The position numbers and the translations under genes were made by a program. This document shows, in pieces, positions 6,871-15,638 of a stretch of DNA of 64,000 nucleotides. The notes under the pieces are model-generated. The model was given only the letters and a program-made list of their open reading frames with translations. It was not told the origin of the DNA and did not search any database. The stretch spans positions 1 to 64,000 of the forward strand of contig CASGEP010000007.1 of assembly GCA_949300515.1 (NCBI GenBank). The letters run 5' to 3'. How positions within the stretch are numbered: position 1 is the first letter of the stretch; the number at the start of each line of letters is the position of its first letter. The stretch comes from an uncultured bacterium (lineage in GTDB: Bacteria; Cyanobacteriota; Vampirovibrionia; Gastranaerophilales; Gastranaerophilaceae).

Positions 6871-8008
6871 TATAAAAAACTATATTTATCAAAAATACCG
6901 CCAAATGCCTATTTTAGATAAATATATCCTAAAACAGCTTCTTGAAGTGTTTTTGATGGGTGTAATTATTTTCACGTCAATCATTTTCGCCTCGGAAACT
7001 TTTACCCAGCTTATTAAACAAATAACCCTGTACGGCATACCTTTTAACATCGCCTTTATGATGATTATTTTAAACCTGCCGCAGGTTTTTGTAATGACAA
7101 TACCCATTTCAACCCTTTTTGCAACGGTTATGACCGTTAACAGATTGAGTTTAAATTCTGAAATTACCGTCTTAAAGGCTTGCGGGATAAGCATTTCAAG
7201 GATTGCACGACCCATATTTGTTTTTGCAATAGTTATGACTTTTGTAAGCTTTTTTATAAGCGAACTTATTGTGCCGGCAACGAGCATGACCTCAAAACAC
7301 CTTGCCATTTATTCGCTTCAAAATAAGCACGTGCCCGAGGGCAGAATGAATTTTACAATAAAAGATGCGGATAAAAATAACGTCCTAAAAAGGCTTATAT
7401 ATGTCGAGGAGTGCAAAAACAAAACCCTGAATAACGTTACTCTGGTGGATTTGTCAGACAAAGATGCAATTCAAATCGTTCAGGCAAAAGCGGGAAGAAC
7501 AGGGGAACTCGGCTGGATATTTAACGGCGGAGTAATTTACACCATATCAAGGAGCGGAAAAGTCTTTAATACCAGCCTTTTTGATGATTCGACCGTAAGT
7601 TTTGGCATTGAAAACGCTGACGGACTTGTAAAAGAAACGGCAAGCCAGTACAATTTCTTCAAACTTTTAAAATATATAAACAAAAACAAGGTAAACAAGG
7701 AATTTGTCGAAAAACTGAAAATAAAGTATCAGGTGGATTTATATGACAAACTGGCGCTTCCCGTTACGACAATAGCGCTCACAATCGTCGGTATTCCGCT
7801 TGCAATAACGCCTCCGCGGGTAAGATACAACAGGGGATTTTTGTTCAGTGTCATAATAATTTTCATCTATTACTTAATTCGCGCCTTTTCGCTTAATCTG
7901 GGCGAAACAAAGACAATAAGCCCCTTTATGGCAGCGTGGCTTCCTGTCATTTCAATATTTATAATTGGCTCGCTCTTGTATTACAAAAAAGCCTACACAA
8001 TAAGCTAG
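6833..8008 (+). CDS. LptF/LptG-family LPS transport permease
   Basis: 391 aa YjgP/YjgQ-type inner-membrane permease of the lipopolysaccharide export ABC system. It has an N-terminal helix (LLEVFLMGVIIFTSIIFA), two further helices around 95-150, a periplasmic beta-jellyroll-like middle and three C-terminal helices. The conserved 'PLAITPPR---N-GF' motif reads GIPLAITPPRVRYNRGFLF. Only one such gene is present here, as in Cyanobacteria, where one protein seems to serve both LptF and LptG roles. The frame opens inside tyrA; an internal ATG at 6905 (MPILDKYILKQLLE) matches the usual N-terminus and may be the true start. It ends by overlapping the convergent gene's stop. Confidence 0.87.
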   Translation: MTKKAKTSLILSNIKNYIYQKYRQMPILDKYILKQLLEVFLMGVIIFTSIIFASETFTQLIKQITLYGIPFNIAFMMIILNLPQVFVMTIPISTLFATVMTVNRLSLNSEITVLKACGISISRIARPIFVFAIVMTFVSFFISELIVPATSMTSKHLAIYSLQNKHVPEGRMNFTIKDADKNNVLKRLIYVEECKNKTLNNVTLVDLSDKDAIQIVQAKAGRTGELGWIFNGGVIYTISRSGKVFNTSLFDDSTVSFGIENADGLVKETASQYNFFKLLKYINKNKVNKEFVEKLKIKYQVDLYDKLALPVTTIALTIVGIPLAITPPRVRYNRGFLFSVIIIFIYYLIRAFSLNLGETKTISPFMAAWLPVISIFIIGSLLYYKKAYTIS

Positions 8009-8901
8009 AGCGCTATTTTTGAGAGCACGTCGGGAAAATCGTTGATTAGTATCTGTGCAAAAACTCTGGGGTCAATTTGTGTTGCGACCACCTGCAGCAA
8101 ATCAGGCGGCAGCTCCTCTACCATGGGTATTAAAAACTCCGGATCCAAAACATCCATGCAATTCAGTATGTCTTGTTTTTCCATAACCCGCATGGGACGG
8201 GTAATATTTTCGGGGCTGATTTGTTCCATAAGTTCGGGCTTTTCTTTCACAAGACCTATCATAAGCCCTACCTGATCGTATCTTTCCATATTTTGAAGCA
8301 TTTTTGTAAAATCTCTGTCGCGCATTGACTCAAGAAAAGAAAGCTGTTCTTCCTGTGTTTTATCTTTTATGGAATTGCCGAACTGATACATCAAAATTCG
8401 CTCTAAATCGGCAGGATTTAGCGATTCAAAATATTTCATGACTTCTTTGCGCTCGACTTCGGGGTTTTCAAAAAATTTATCTATATCCTCCTGAGGCATT
8501 AAAAGGAAAATATCCTTCAGAGAAAAGCGCTGCAGCACAACGCGCATAATCTGCTCCGTCGGGAGTTTGTTCAACATCTCAATAATTTTATCCACTCTAA
8601 AATACCTTAAACCCCACAGCAAATCCTCCTGTTCCAGATAGGGCAAGAGTTTTTTGAGGTCGGTTTGTGATAAATTTGTAATAATTAAATACCTGTTTTT
8701 GGGGTCAAGAAGCAGCAGAAGATTTACAAGCTTATCGGGGTTCTTCATTGCAGAGGCAATAAGATGTGCGGCCTGATTGCCCTCTTGCGCCTCAAGCTCT
8801 ATTATCTCCTCAATACTTTTTGAACTGTACTCATTTAGCCTGTGAGTATTAATATTAAAGTACTGAGTCAAATAATTCAAATCTAAATTGAGTTGAATCA
8901 C
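8005..8901 (-). CDS. helical protein with MgtE-N/FliG-like repeats
   Basis: 298 aa, all helical, cytoplasmic, without membrane segments. Repeating motifs such as LLLLLDPKNRYLIITNL, LLPYLEQEDLLWGLRYF, MLNKLPTEQIMRVVLQRF, FESLNPADLERILMYQFG and MVEELPPDLLQVVATQIDP resemble the superhelical MgtE N-terminal domain and the FliG middle domain. There is no MgtE channel part, so this is not a Mg transporter by itself. The GTG at 8901 is preferred over the far-upstream TTG at 8943 because GGGG lies about 6 nt before it. Its stop overlaps that of the convergent lptF-like gene. Function not assigned. Confidence 0.6.
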   Translation of the reverse strand: MIQLNLDLNYLTQYFNINTHRLNEYSSKSIEEIIELEAQEGNQAAHLIASAMKNPDKLVNLLLLLDPKNRYLIITNLSQTDLKKLLPYLEQEDLLWGLRYFRVDKIIEMLNKLPTEQIMRVVLQRFSLKDIFLLMPQEDIDKFFENPEVERKEVMKYFESLNPADLERILMYQFGNSIKDKTQEEQLSFLESMRDRDFTKMLQNMERYDQVGLMIGLVKEKPELMEQISPENITRPMRVMEKQDILNCMDVLDPEFLIPMVEELPPDLLQVVATQIDPRVFAQILINDFPDVLSKIAL

Positions 8902-8989
8902 TGTTAACCCCGTAAAAATTTTTGCTGCTATATAAATTAACAAAAATTTTTACAATAAATTACACAATGTAACTATATTGTAACATGAG

Positions 8990-11803
8990 TTAACATTTTA
9001 TAGCCTGTGCGCAGTCCTCGCAAATGCCGTCGCTGTTGAGTTCGCGGTATTTCCAGCAGCGCTCGCACTTTTGTCCTGCGGCTTTTTGAACTTTTACGCT
9101 GTAGCCGTCCTGTTCAAATTCGCTTATAGTTTCAAATTTAGCACTCTTGTCCGCAAAAACATGCGAAACGATATACAAATCTCCAAGCTCGTTTTTGTAT
9201 TTTTCCAGCAGTTTTTGATTTTGTTCGTTTTCGCTGCAAATCAAAATATCTACCTCTAAGGAGCTTCCGACAATTTTTTCATCTCCCGAGCGCAATGGCT
9301 CAATCGCATGAGATACGATATCGCGGGTTTTTAGAAGTTCGCCGAATTCTTTTTCCAGCTCCTCATTATCCCACTGCGGCTTAACTTCAACCCAGTCGGA
9401 GAGCAAAATACTCTCTAAACCGCCTCTTTGGCACTCAGGCATATTTTGCCAGATGTCCTCCGCCTGATGCGGCATAACAGGAACCAAAATACGCGAAAGC
9501 GTTTGCAGGATTTCATACATAACGCTCTGGCAGGCGCGGCGGGAGAGAGATTTTTTACCCGAAGTGTAGAGTCTGTCTTTTACAATATCAAGGTAAAAAG
9601 CGCTCAGGTCAACTGCCGCAAAGTTTTGCAGATATTGAAAATACTTATAAAACTCATAATTTTCAAATGCTTCATTTACATTTTTTACAAGAGCATTTAG
9701 CCTTGAAAGTGCAAATTTATCAATACTTTTAAGCTCGTCATAAGCAACGTAGTCGACCTTGGGGTCAAAGTCAAACAAGTTGCCGAGCAAAAATCTTGCG
9801 GTGTTTCTTGTTTTTTTGAAAATTTCAACAAGCTGTTTTATGATATTTTCGCCGATTTTAATGTCGTTTCTGTAATCCACGCTTGCCGCCCAGAGCCTTA
9901 AGACATCCGCACCGTAGACTTTTGTAACCTCTTGAGGCAAAATAACATTGCCCAATGACTTTGACATTTTTCTTCCTTCGCCGTCAAGCACAAATCCGTG
10001 GGTCAAAACGGTTTTATAGGGAGCAGTGTTTCTTGTTGCAACGCAGGTCAAAAGGGAAGATTGGAACCAGCCGCGGTGCTGATCCGAGCCTTCAAGATAC
10101 ATTTCAACAGGGATTGTACCAAGCTCGTCGGAGCGTTTTTCAACAACGGCAGACCAGGATGAACCGGAGTCAAACCAAACGTCCATGATATCCGTTTCTT
10201 TTTCAAATTCGCCGCAGCCGCAGTCGCACTTAAAGCCTTCCGGCACAAAGTCTTTAGCCTCATATTTAACCCATGCGTCAGAGGATTCTTTTTCAAATTT
10301 ATCCGCAATTATATTTATTGTTTCATCAACTACAATTGCCTTGCCGCACTTTTTGCAGTACAAAACGGGAATGGGCACGCCCCAGGCTCTCTGGCGTGAA
10401 ATACACCAGTCAGAGCGGTTTTCAACCATGTTAGAAATTCTTTTTTCGCCTGCCGCGGGAATCCATTGCACGTTTTTAATTGCTTCAAGAGTTTGGTCTT
10501 TAAATTCGCCGACACGCACGAACCATTGCGGGGTTGCCCTGTACATTACGGGGTTTTTACATCTCCAGCAGTGCGGGTAGCTGTGGGTAATGGGCGCTTC
10601 TTTTATAAGCGCGCCGAGTTCTTTCAGTTTATCTATAACAATTCTGTTGCCCTTATAATACGGTGTTCCTTCAAGTTCTTTTACCTGAGATGTCCAGCGC
10701 CCTTTTGAATCAAAAGGCGAGAAAGTTTCAATGCCGTACTTTTGGCAAATTTCCCAGTCCTCAAGACCGTGTCCCGGGGCTGTATGTACGGCGCCCGTAC
10801 CTGCTTCAAGGGTTACATGCTCGCCCGTTAAAATAGGAGAAAATCTCTCGTGCATAGGGTGTTTTGTTTTAAGATTTTCAAGCTGTGAGCCTAAAAGTGT
10901 CGAGCCTGCAAGTTTTATGTTTTCCCACTCAACATCATTTGTAAAGTTTTCAAGCAAACCCTTTGCTACAATATAGTTTGCGCCTTCGTATTCAAAAATT
11001 TGGTATTCAAAATCAGGGTGCAGACTTATTGCCATATTTGAAGGGATTGTCCAGGGGGTTGTTGTCCAGATTATGCTGTATAGCGCTAAATCAGACTCAA
11101 TGTTTGCCATTTTATATATTTTTTTGCAATCTTCATCGACAAATTTAAACTTTACATAAATTGATTCCGACGTGTGCTCGGCATATTCAACTTCCGCCTC
11201 GGCAAGCGCTGTTTCACAGCTGGCGCACCAGTAAACAGGCTTAAGACCTTTTTGAATGTAGCCTTTTTTATACATTTCATAAAAAATTCTTATCTGCTGC
11301 GCTTCATAATCTGGAGCAATTGTCAAATAAGGATTTTCCCAGTTGCCCAAAACACCGAGGCGCTTAAAGTTTGCTTCCTGACCTTTTAAATTTTCAAGGG
11401 CAAATTCTCTGCACTTTTGTCTTAGTTCATAAGGGCTTATCGCCTCTCTGCCGCCTTTTATTTTTTTTACAACAGCGTTTTCGATAGGCAGCCCGTGTGC
11501 ATCATACCCCGGTACATAAGGGGCATAACAGCCTTTTTGAGCCTTATATTTAATAACAATATCCTTTAAAATTTTATTTAGTGCAGTTCCTATATGGATT
11601 TTATCCGAGCTTAAATACGGAGGACCGTCGTGAAGAACAAATTTATTTTTTTTGTCACGCTTATTTACCATTTTTTCATAAATTTTGTTATCTTCCCAGA
11701 ATTTTTGAATTTCAACTTCTCTAACCGGAGCGTTTGCACGCATTGCAAGTGTTGTCTGCGGCAGGTTAAGCGTATTTTTAAACTCTTTCTTTTCCTCTGT
11801 CAT
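8990..11803 (-). CDS. ileS: isoleucyl-tRNA synthetase
   Basis: 937 aa class I synthetase charging tRNA-Ile. The HIGH motif is HIGT within GPPYLSSDKIHIGTALNK and the KMSKS loop is GRKMSKSLGN. The CP1 editing domain lies between them, with TTPWTIPSNMA and DAHGLPIE nearby. A C-terminal zinc knuckle CERCWKYRELNSDGICEDC marks the bacterial form. The frame opens at 11824, but that upstream ATG overlaps the GAGAGGA that serves as ribosome site for the ATG at 11803, whose product starts MTEEKKEFKNTLNLP as usual for the family. No T-box leader is visible. Confidence 0.96.
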   Translation of the reverse strand: MTEEKKEFKNTLNLPQTTLAMRANAPVREVEIQKFWEDNKIYEKMVNKRDKKNKFVLHDGPPYLSSDKIHIGTALNKILKDIVIKYKAQKGCYAPYVPGYDAHGLPIENAVVKKIKGGREAISPYELRQKCREFALENLKGQEANFKRLGVLGNWENPYLTIAPDYEAQQIRIFYEMYKKGYIQKGLKPVYWCASCETALAEAEVEYAEHTSESIYVKFKFVDEDCKKIYKMANIESDLALYSIIWTTTPWTIPSNMAISLHPDFEYQIFEYEGANYIVAKGLLENFTNDVEWENIKLAGSTLLGSQLENLKTKHPMHERFSPILTGEHVTLEAGTGAVHTAPGHGLEDWEICQKYGIETFSPFDSKGRWTSQVKELEGTPYYKGNRIVIDKLKELGALIKEAPITHSYPHCWRCKNPVMYRATPQWFVRVGEFKDQTLEAIKNVQWIPAAGEKRISNMVENRSDWCISRQRAWGVPIPVLYCKKCGKAIVVDETINIIADKFEKESSDAWVKYEAKDFVPEGFKCDCGCGEFEKETDIMDVWFDSGSSWSAVVEKRSDELGTIPVEMYLEGSDQHRGWFQSSLLTCVATRNTAPYKTVLTHGFVLDGEGRKMSKSLGNVILPQEVTKVYGADVLRLWAASVDYRNDIKIGENIIKQLVEIFKKTRNTARFLLGNLFDFDPKVDYVAYDELKSIDKFALSRLNALVKNVNEAFENYEFYKYFQYLQNFAAVDLSAFYLDIVKDRLYTSGKKSLSRRACQSVMYEILQTLSRILVPVMPHQAEDIWQNMPECQRGGLESILLSDWVEVKPQWDNEELEKEFGELLKTRDIVSHAIEPLRSGDEKIVGSSLEVDILICSENEQNQKLLEKYKNELGDLYIVSHVFADKSAKFETISEFEQDGYSVKVQKAAGQKCERCWKYRELNSDGICEDCAQAIKC

Positions 11804-11982
11804 GTTCTTAAAAAATCCTCTCATTTACGAAAATATTCTACAATAAAAATGCTAATTTTCAAAATTCAGCCGTCTTTAAAAAAATTAAGAATTGTAAAAA
11901 ATCCGGAAATACATGGCAACGCGAAATTTTCACAGGCATTATAGAACTATATTCGCATGACTGAGAAAGGTATAAAAGCATT

Positions 11983-13041
11983 ATGCCTGCAATAGCATCC
12001 ATTTTTAACAACAGTTTTACCGTACCCAAAACCGCATACGCGGCATCGCCCGTAAAAAGCAATGCGCCCGCATTTACAGGCGGTAATTACGAGCTTGAAG
12101 GCCCGCAAAAAGATACTTTTGAACTGTCAACCCCGGCACTCAGCGCAAGAAAGAGTATTAAACAGTTAAGCGAAGAAGAAAAAAATATTTTAGCCGATAC
12201 TCTGGCTCAGGCAGGTTGCAGCGCCTTTGAAGCGGGAAAATATCAATCCTGCATAAATAATCTTGATAAATCCCTTGAACTTAATCCCGACAATGCAGGA
12301 GCATATCATGCAAAAGCAAGTGCGCAGAAGGAATTAGGACTTTTTGAACAGGCAATTGAAAACTATGCAAAAGCTGCCCTGCTAAGACCCGACAGCGCAA
12401 ATACACTGAGGCTCAGCGCCCTTACAAAAGAAAAATACGCAAAAGAACTTGAACGGTCGGATAAACAGGCTGCGAACTCAATGCGCTTAAGTGCGGCTGC
12501 CGATTACAGCAAGTTTATAAGCATTATGCAGGCTGATAATTCCCTCGACTCCCAACTTAAAACCGCTGACGCGTACAGCAGAAGGGCGAAAATTTTAGCA
12601 GATACAAAATCCTATGAAACGGCAATCGGCGATTTTAACAGCGCAATTGAAATATATTCAAAACAGCTTGAACAAGAGCCGCGAAATGTAAAATTAATGA
12701 AAAAAATCGGTGAAGCCTATCATATAAAAGGCAGATGTTATCAGCATTTAAGCAAAAACCCCAGCTCAAGAGAAGCACAGGAAGCCATAGCATCATACTC
12801 AAGCGCACTGAATTACATTCCAAACTCTGCAAATACGTATTTCAGAAGGGCACAGCTTAACATAAAACAAAATACCGAAGCTGCTATTGACGACTTGAAA
12901 AGCGCAATAGACCTTGCGCCCGAACGCTGCCAATACTGGCAGACTCTGGGCGAGATTATGACAATGAGCGACGATGCGGCACAAAGAGAATTAGGTTTTG
13001 AATTTTTAGCTAAAGCTATACAGCTTAAAATGAAAAAATAA
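11983..13041 (+). CDS. TPR-repeat protein with FTG-type N-terminus
   Basis: 352 aa. The N-terminal 60 residues are low in structure and contain PAFTGG, a motif also seen in the 32319 gene (VSFTGT). This is followed by at least five tetratricopeptide repeats, e.g. GCSAFEAGKYQSCINNLDKSLELNPDN, KELGLFEQAIENYAKAALLRPDS and SALNYIPNSANTYFRRAQL. TPRs act as protein-binding scaffolds; the partner is unknown. There is no clear signal peptide. TATAAA lies 6 nt before the ATG, but AGAAAGG further upstream could also serve as a ribosome site. Confidence 0.75.
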   Translation: MPAIASIFNNSFTVPKTAYAASPVKSNAPAFTGGNYELEGPQKDTFELSTPALSARKSIKQLSEEEKNILADTLAQAGCSAFEAGKYQSCINNLDKSLELNPDNAGAYHAKASAQKELGLFEQAIENYAKAALLRPDSANTLRLSALTKEKYAKELERSDKQAANSMRLSAAADYSKFISIMQADNSLDSQLKTADAYSRRAKILADTKSYETAIGDFNSAIEIYSKQLEQEPRNVKLMKKIGEAYHIKGRCYQHLSKNPSSREAQEAIASYSSALNYIPNSANTYFRRAQLNIKQNTEAAIDDLKSAIDLAPERCQYWQTLGEIMTMSDDAAQRELGFEFLAKAIQLKMKK

Positions 13042-13062
13042 TTCAAAACCAACCGTAAGAAC

Positions 13063-13094
13063 ACTCCCTTTTAAGTTTTAAAGGGAGTTTTTCC
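13063..13094 (+). terminator. rho-independent terminator
   Basis: ACTCCCTTTTAA...TTAAAGGGAGT followed by TTTTT, 22 bp after the TPR gene. Confidence 0.85.
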
Positions 13095-13122
13095 TTGCAT
13101 TTAAGGTTTTTTGTGGTAGATT
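13095..13122 (+). promoter_or_regulatory. putative hisG promoter
   Basis: TTGCAT (13095-13100), a 16-nt spacer and TAGATT (13117-13122), 7 nt before the hisG ATG. No Shine-Dalgarno follows, so a leaderless transcript is likely. Confidence 0.45.
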
Positions 13123-13129
13123 TTAAGCT

Positions 13130-13999
13130 ATGGACAACGCACTAAAAATAGCCATTCCAAACAAAGGAAGGCTTTCAAGCAAAATTTACGAACTTTTAAA
13201 CAACGCGGGACTGAGCTTTGGAACAAAAGACGAGAGATGTCTTAAAATTGCAACCAAAGACGGCAAATACTCTTTAATTTTTGTCAGAACTCAGGACATA
13301 CCGCGATTTTTGGAGGCAAATGTCGCCGATGTGGGTTTTACCGGCTGGGATGTTGTCGTGGAATCTCAGATTGAGCTTGAAAAAGTAAAAGAATTTGACT
13401 TTGGCGCCTGCGAAATGGTTGTTGCGGTTAAAGATGACGACCCTTACAAAAGTGCAAAAGACTTGCCCGAGGAGATTAACATCGCTACATCCTTCCCGAA
13501 CATTGCAAAAAAATATTTTGAAAAATTGGGCAAAAAAGCTCACATAATAGAAGTTTCGGGCGCGGTTGAGATTACCCCTTCCCTTGGTTTGTCAGATGTT
13601 GTAATTGACATAACATCAACCGGGTCAACGCTAAAATCAAACAGATTGAGAATTATAGATAAAATTTTAAAATCCAGCGCAGTTGTGGTCGCAAGAAAAA
13701 ATCTTGAAGATGACAAGAGGAAAAAATTAAACTCTCTGATGAGGGCGCTGAATTCGGTTATAGATGCGGCGGATAAAAAATATTTAATGGTGCATGTGCC
13801 AAAAGATAAAGTTGATGAAGTAAGAAGCTTCATGCCGGGGCTTTCTTCGCCCACCGTAACGCAGCTTTGGGGCGACAGTGAAAATGTCGTAATTCATGTT
13901 GTCGTAGACAAAGACAAAGTCTATGACAGCATAGACCACCTGAAAGCAATAGGCGGCAAAGGTATTTTAATTTTAACGGTTGATCAAATGGTGGAATAA
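13130..13999 (+). CDS. hisG: ATP phosphoribosyltransferase, long form
   Basis: 289 aa. First committed step of histidine biosynthesis, joining ATP and PRPP. The N-terminal catalytic part has IAIPNKGRLS and DVGFTGWDVVVE; the PRPP loop is VVIDITSTGSTLKSN. The C-terminal 80 residues (VHVPKDKVDEVRSFMPG...VIHVVVDKDKV) form the ACT-like regulatory domain of long HisG, so HisZ is not needed and feedback inhibition by histidine is expected. The stop TAA overlaps the mazG ATG by one base. Confidence 0.95.
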   Translation: MDNALKIAIPNKGRLSSKIYELLNNAGLSFGTKDERCLKIATKDGKYSLIFVRTQDIPRFLEANVADVGFTGWDVVVESQIELEKVKEFDFGACEMVVAVKDDDPYKSAKDLPEEINIATSFPNIAKKYFEKLGKKAHIIEVSGAVEITPSLGLSDVVIDITSTGSTLKSNRLRIIDKILKSSAVVVARKNLEDDKRKKLNSLMRALNSVIDAADKKYLMVHVPKDKVDEVRSFMPGLSSPTVTQLWGDSENVVIHVVVDKDKVYDSIDHLKAIGGKGILILTVDQMVE

Positions 14000-14757
14000 T
14001 GCAGAGTAATATTGAAAAACTCCTTGAAACAATGCGTATTTTAAGGGGTGAAAACGGCTGTAAATGGGACAGAGAACAAACACACAAGAGCATTCGCGAA
14101 AATATGCTGGAAGAAGCTTATGAAGCAATTGATGCCATAAATGCGGATGATATGAAACATTTAAGAGAAGAGTTGGGCGATGTGCTTTTGCAAGTTGTAC
14201 TGCACGCTCAAATTGCGGATGATGAGGGCTTTTTTAACTTTGATGACGTTGCGGGGACAATTAATGAAAAGCTTATTCACCGCCATCCGCACGTGTTTTC
14301 GGACACAAAAGTAAAAGATACAAAAGAAATTCTTGCTAACTGGGAAAAATTAAAACAAGAAGAAAAACCGCACAGGAAAAGCATTTTGGACGGCATTTCA
14401 AAATCCCAGAGCGCACTTATGAAAGCGCAAAAAATTTCTAAAAAAGCAGTGAGAGCGGGTTTTGAATGGCAAAATATAGAACAGCTTAAAGAGTGCGTTA
14501 AAAGTGAATTTACAGAGTTTGAAACAGCAAAAACGCAGCAGGAAAAAGAGGAGGAGTTCGGAGATATCCTCTTTGCCCTTGTAAATCTTGCAAGGTGGAA
14601 TAAAATTGATGCGGAGCAGGCGCTCAACATTGCAAACGAAAAATTTATAAAAAGATTTAAAAAAATGGAGGAGTTAACCAAAAAACCGCTTGACTGCCTG
14701 ACTTTTGAGGAGTGGGAAGAACTCTGGGCAAAGGCAAAAGCCGAATGTGCAAAATAA
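13999..14757 (+). CDS. mazG: nucleoside triphosphate pyrophosphohydrolase MazG
   Basis: 252 aa with two MazG domains. The first contains LRGENGCKWDREQTHKSIRENMLEEAYEAIDAI and ELGDVLLQVVLHAQIA; the second contains EEFGDILFALVNLARW. The EExxE...ExxD metal-binding clusters are complete. It hydrolyses (d)NTPs to monophosphates, cleaning nucleotide pools. It is translationally coupled to hisG. Confidence 0.93.
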   Translation: MQSNIEKLLETMRILRGENGCKWDREQTHKSIRENMLEEAYEAIDAINADDMKHLREELGDVLLQVVLHAQIADDEGFFNFDDVAGTINEKLIHRHPHVFSDTKVKDTKEILANWEKLKQEEKPHRKSILDGISKSQSALMKAQKISKKAVRAGFEWQNIEQLKECVKSEFTEFETAKTQQEKEEEFGDILFALVNLARWNKIDAEQALNIANEKFIKRFKKMEELTKKPLDCLTFEEWEELWAKAKAECAK

Positions 14758-14765
14758 AATATGCG

Positions 14766-14794
14766 TTTACACAGGGAAGCTTTTAGCGTATAAT
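14766..14794 (+). promoter_or_regulatory. promoter, leaderless configuration
   Basis: TTTACA (14766-14771), a 17-nt spacer, TATAAT (14789-14794), then 6 nt to the ATG at 14801. A strong promoter placed so that transcription should start at the start codon. Confidence 0.65.
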
Positions 14795-14800
14795 CAGCCT

Positions 14801-15622
14801 ATGAGAAAGTTGATTTTATTCTTCATTTTCATAGTGTTTTTACAGGGTGCTGCAAACGCTAAAAGTGTTGAGTTTTCAGCAGTTTCAAATTTAAGTCTTG
14901 AAGTTGACAAATCGGTTAAATACGCGGATAAAATGACCCCGTCCATTAAAAATCTCCTCGATGTTGTTGAGCAGATTAACAACAACCAAAGCGAGTTTAC
15001 GATTTTTCTCGGGGACAATTTAAAAGGACCCGATAAATATAATCTTGTTATGTTTGCAAAGATTATAAGAAAGCTTAAAAAGCCCGTATATGCGCTTGTG
15101 GGTGACAAAGACGTATCTCAGACAAAAAATCTTGATAAAAAAGAATACTACAGAGTTTTAAATATTTTCTCAAAAAACAGAATTAAAGATTATCCCTATA
15201 CAAAGAAAATTAACGGTTTCATCTTTGTATTTTTAGACGGCGTAAACCAGTTCATACCGACACAATACGGATATTACAAAGAAGACCAGACGGCACTTTT
15301 GGATGAAATATTAAACAAGTACAAAAATAACCCTGTTATAATTGTCGGACACTATCCGATTTTTCAATCGGATGAAATAAAAGAAAATATGCTCCCCAAC
15401 AACATAGGCGCCATGCAGGAAGTAATTTTGCGCCACAACAATGTAATTGCAATAATCTCGGGACATCACAACATCGATGACGAGTACACAAAAGAAGGCA
15501 TTTACAACATCAGTGTGCAGGGACTGGACAAAGCGGGCGAGTATAAGAAAATATATATTGATTACAATGAAAAAACAAAAAGTACTTTTGTAAAAACAAG
15601 AATTTACGGTGTAGATAATTAA
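14801..15622 (+). CDS. secreted calcineurin-like phosphoesterase
   Basis: 273 aa with a signal peptide (residues 1-17, ending QGAANA). The metallophosphatase fold is recognisable from IFLGDNL, ALVGDKD (normally GNHD), VGHYPIF and ISGHHN (normally GHxH). The first D-x-H motif near VEFSAVSN is not conserved. Several metal ligands are thus replaced and activity is uncertain. The frame opens at 14705 inside mazG, but the ATG at 14801 begins the signal peptide and follows a strong promoter. It lies 16 bp upstream of the ArnT-like gene. Confidence 0.75.
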   Translation: MRKLILFFIFIVFLQGAANAKSVEFSAVSNLSLEVDKSVKYADKMTPSIKNLLDVVEQINNNQSEFTIFLGDNLKGPDKYNLVMFAKIIRKLKKPVYALVGDKDVSQTKNLDKKEYYRVLNIFSKNRIKDYPYTKKINGFIFVFLDGVNQFIPTQYGYYKEDQTALLDEILNKYKNNPVIIVGHYPIFQSDEIKENMLPNNIGAMQEVILRHNNVIAIISGHHNIDDEYTKEGIYNISVQGLDKAGEYKKIYIDYNEKTKSTFVKTRIYGVDN

Positions 15623-15638
15623 GGGTCAAGGAGTCACG

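Noticed and set aside
11825-11982. T-box leader before ileS
   Set aside because: Only about 160 bp of AT-rich sequence shared with the divergent gene; no T-box motif or terminator seen.
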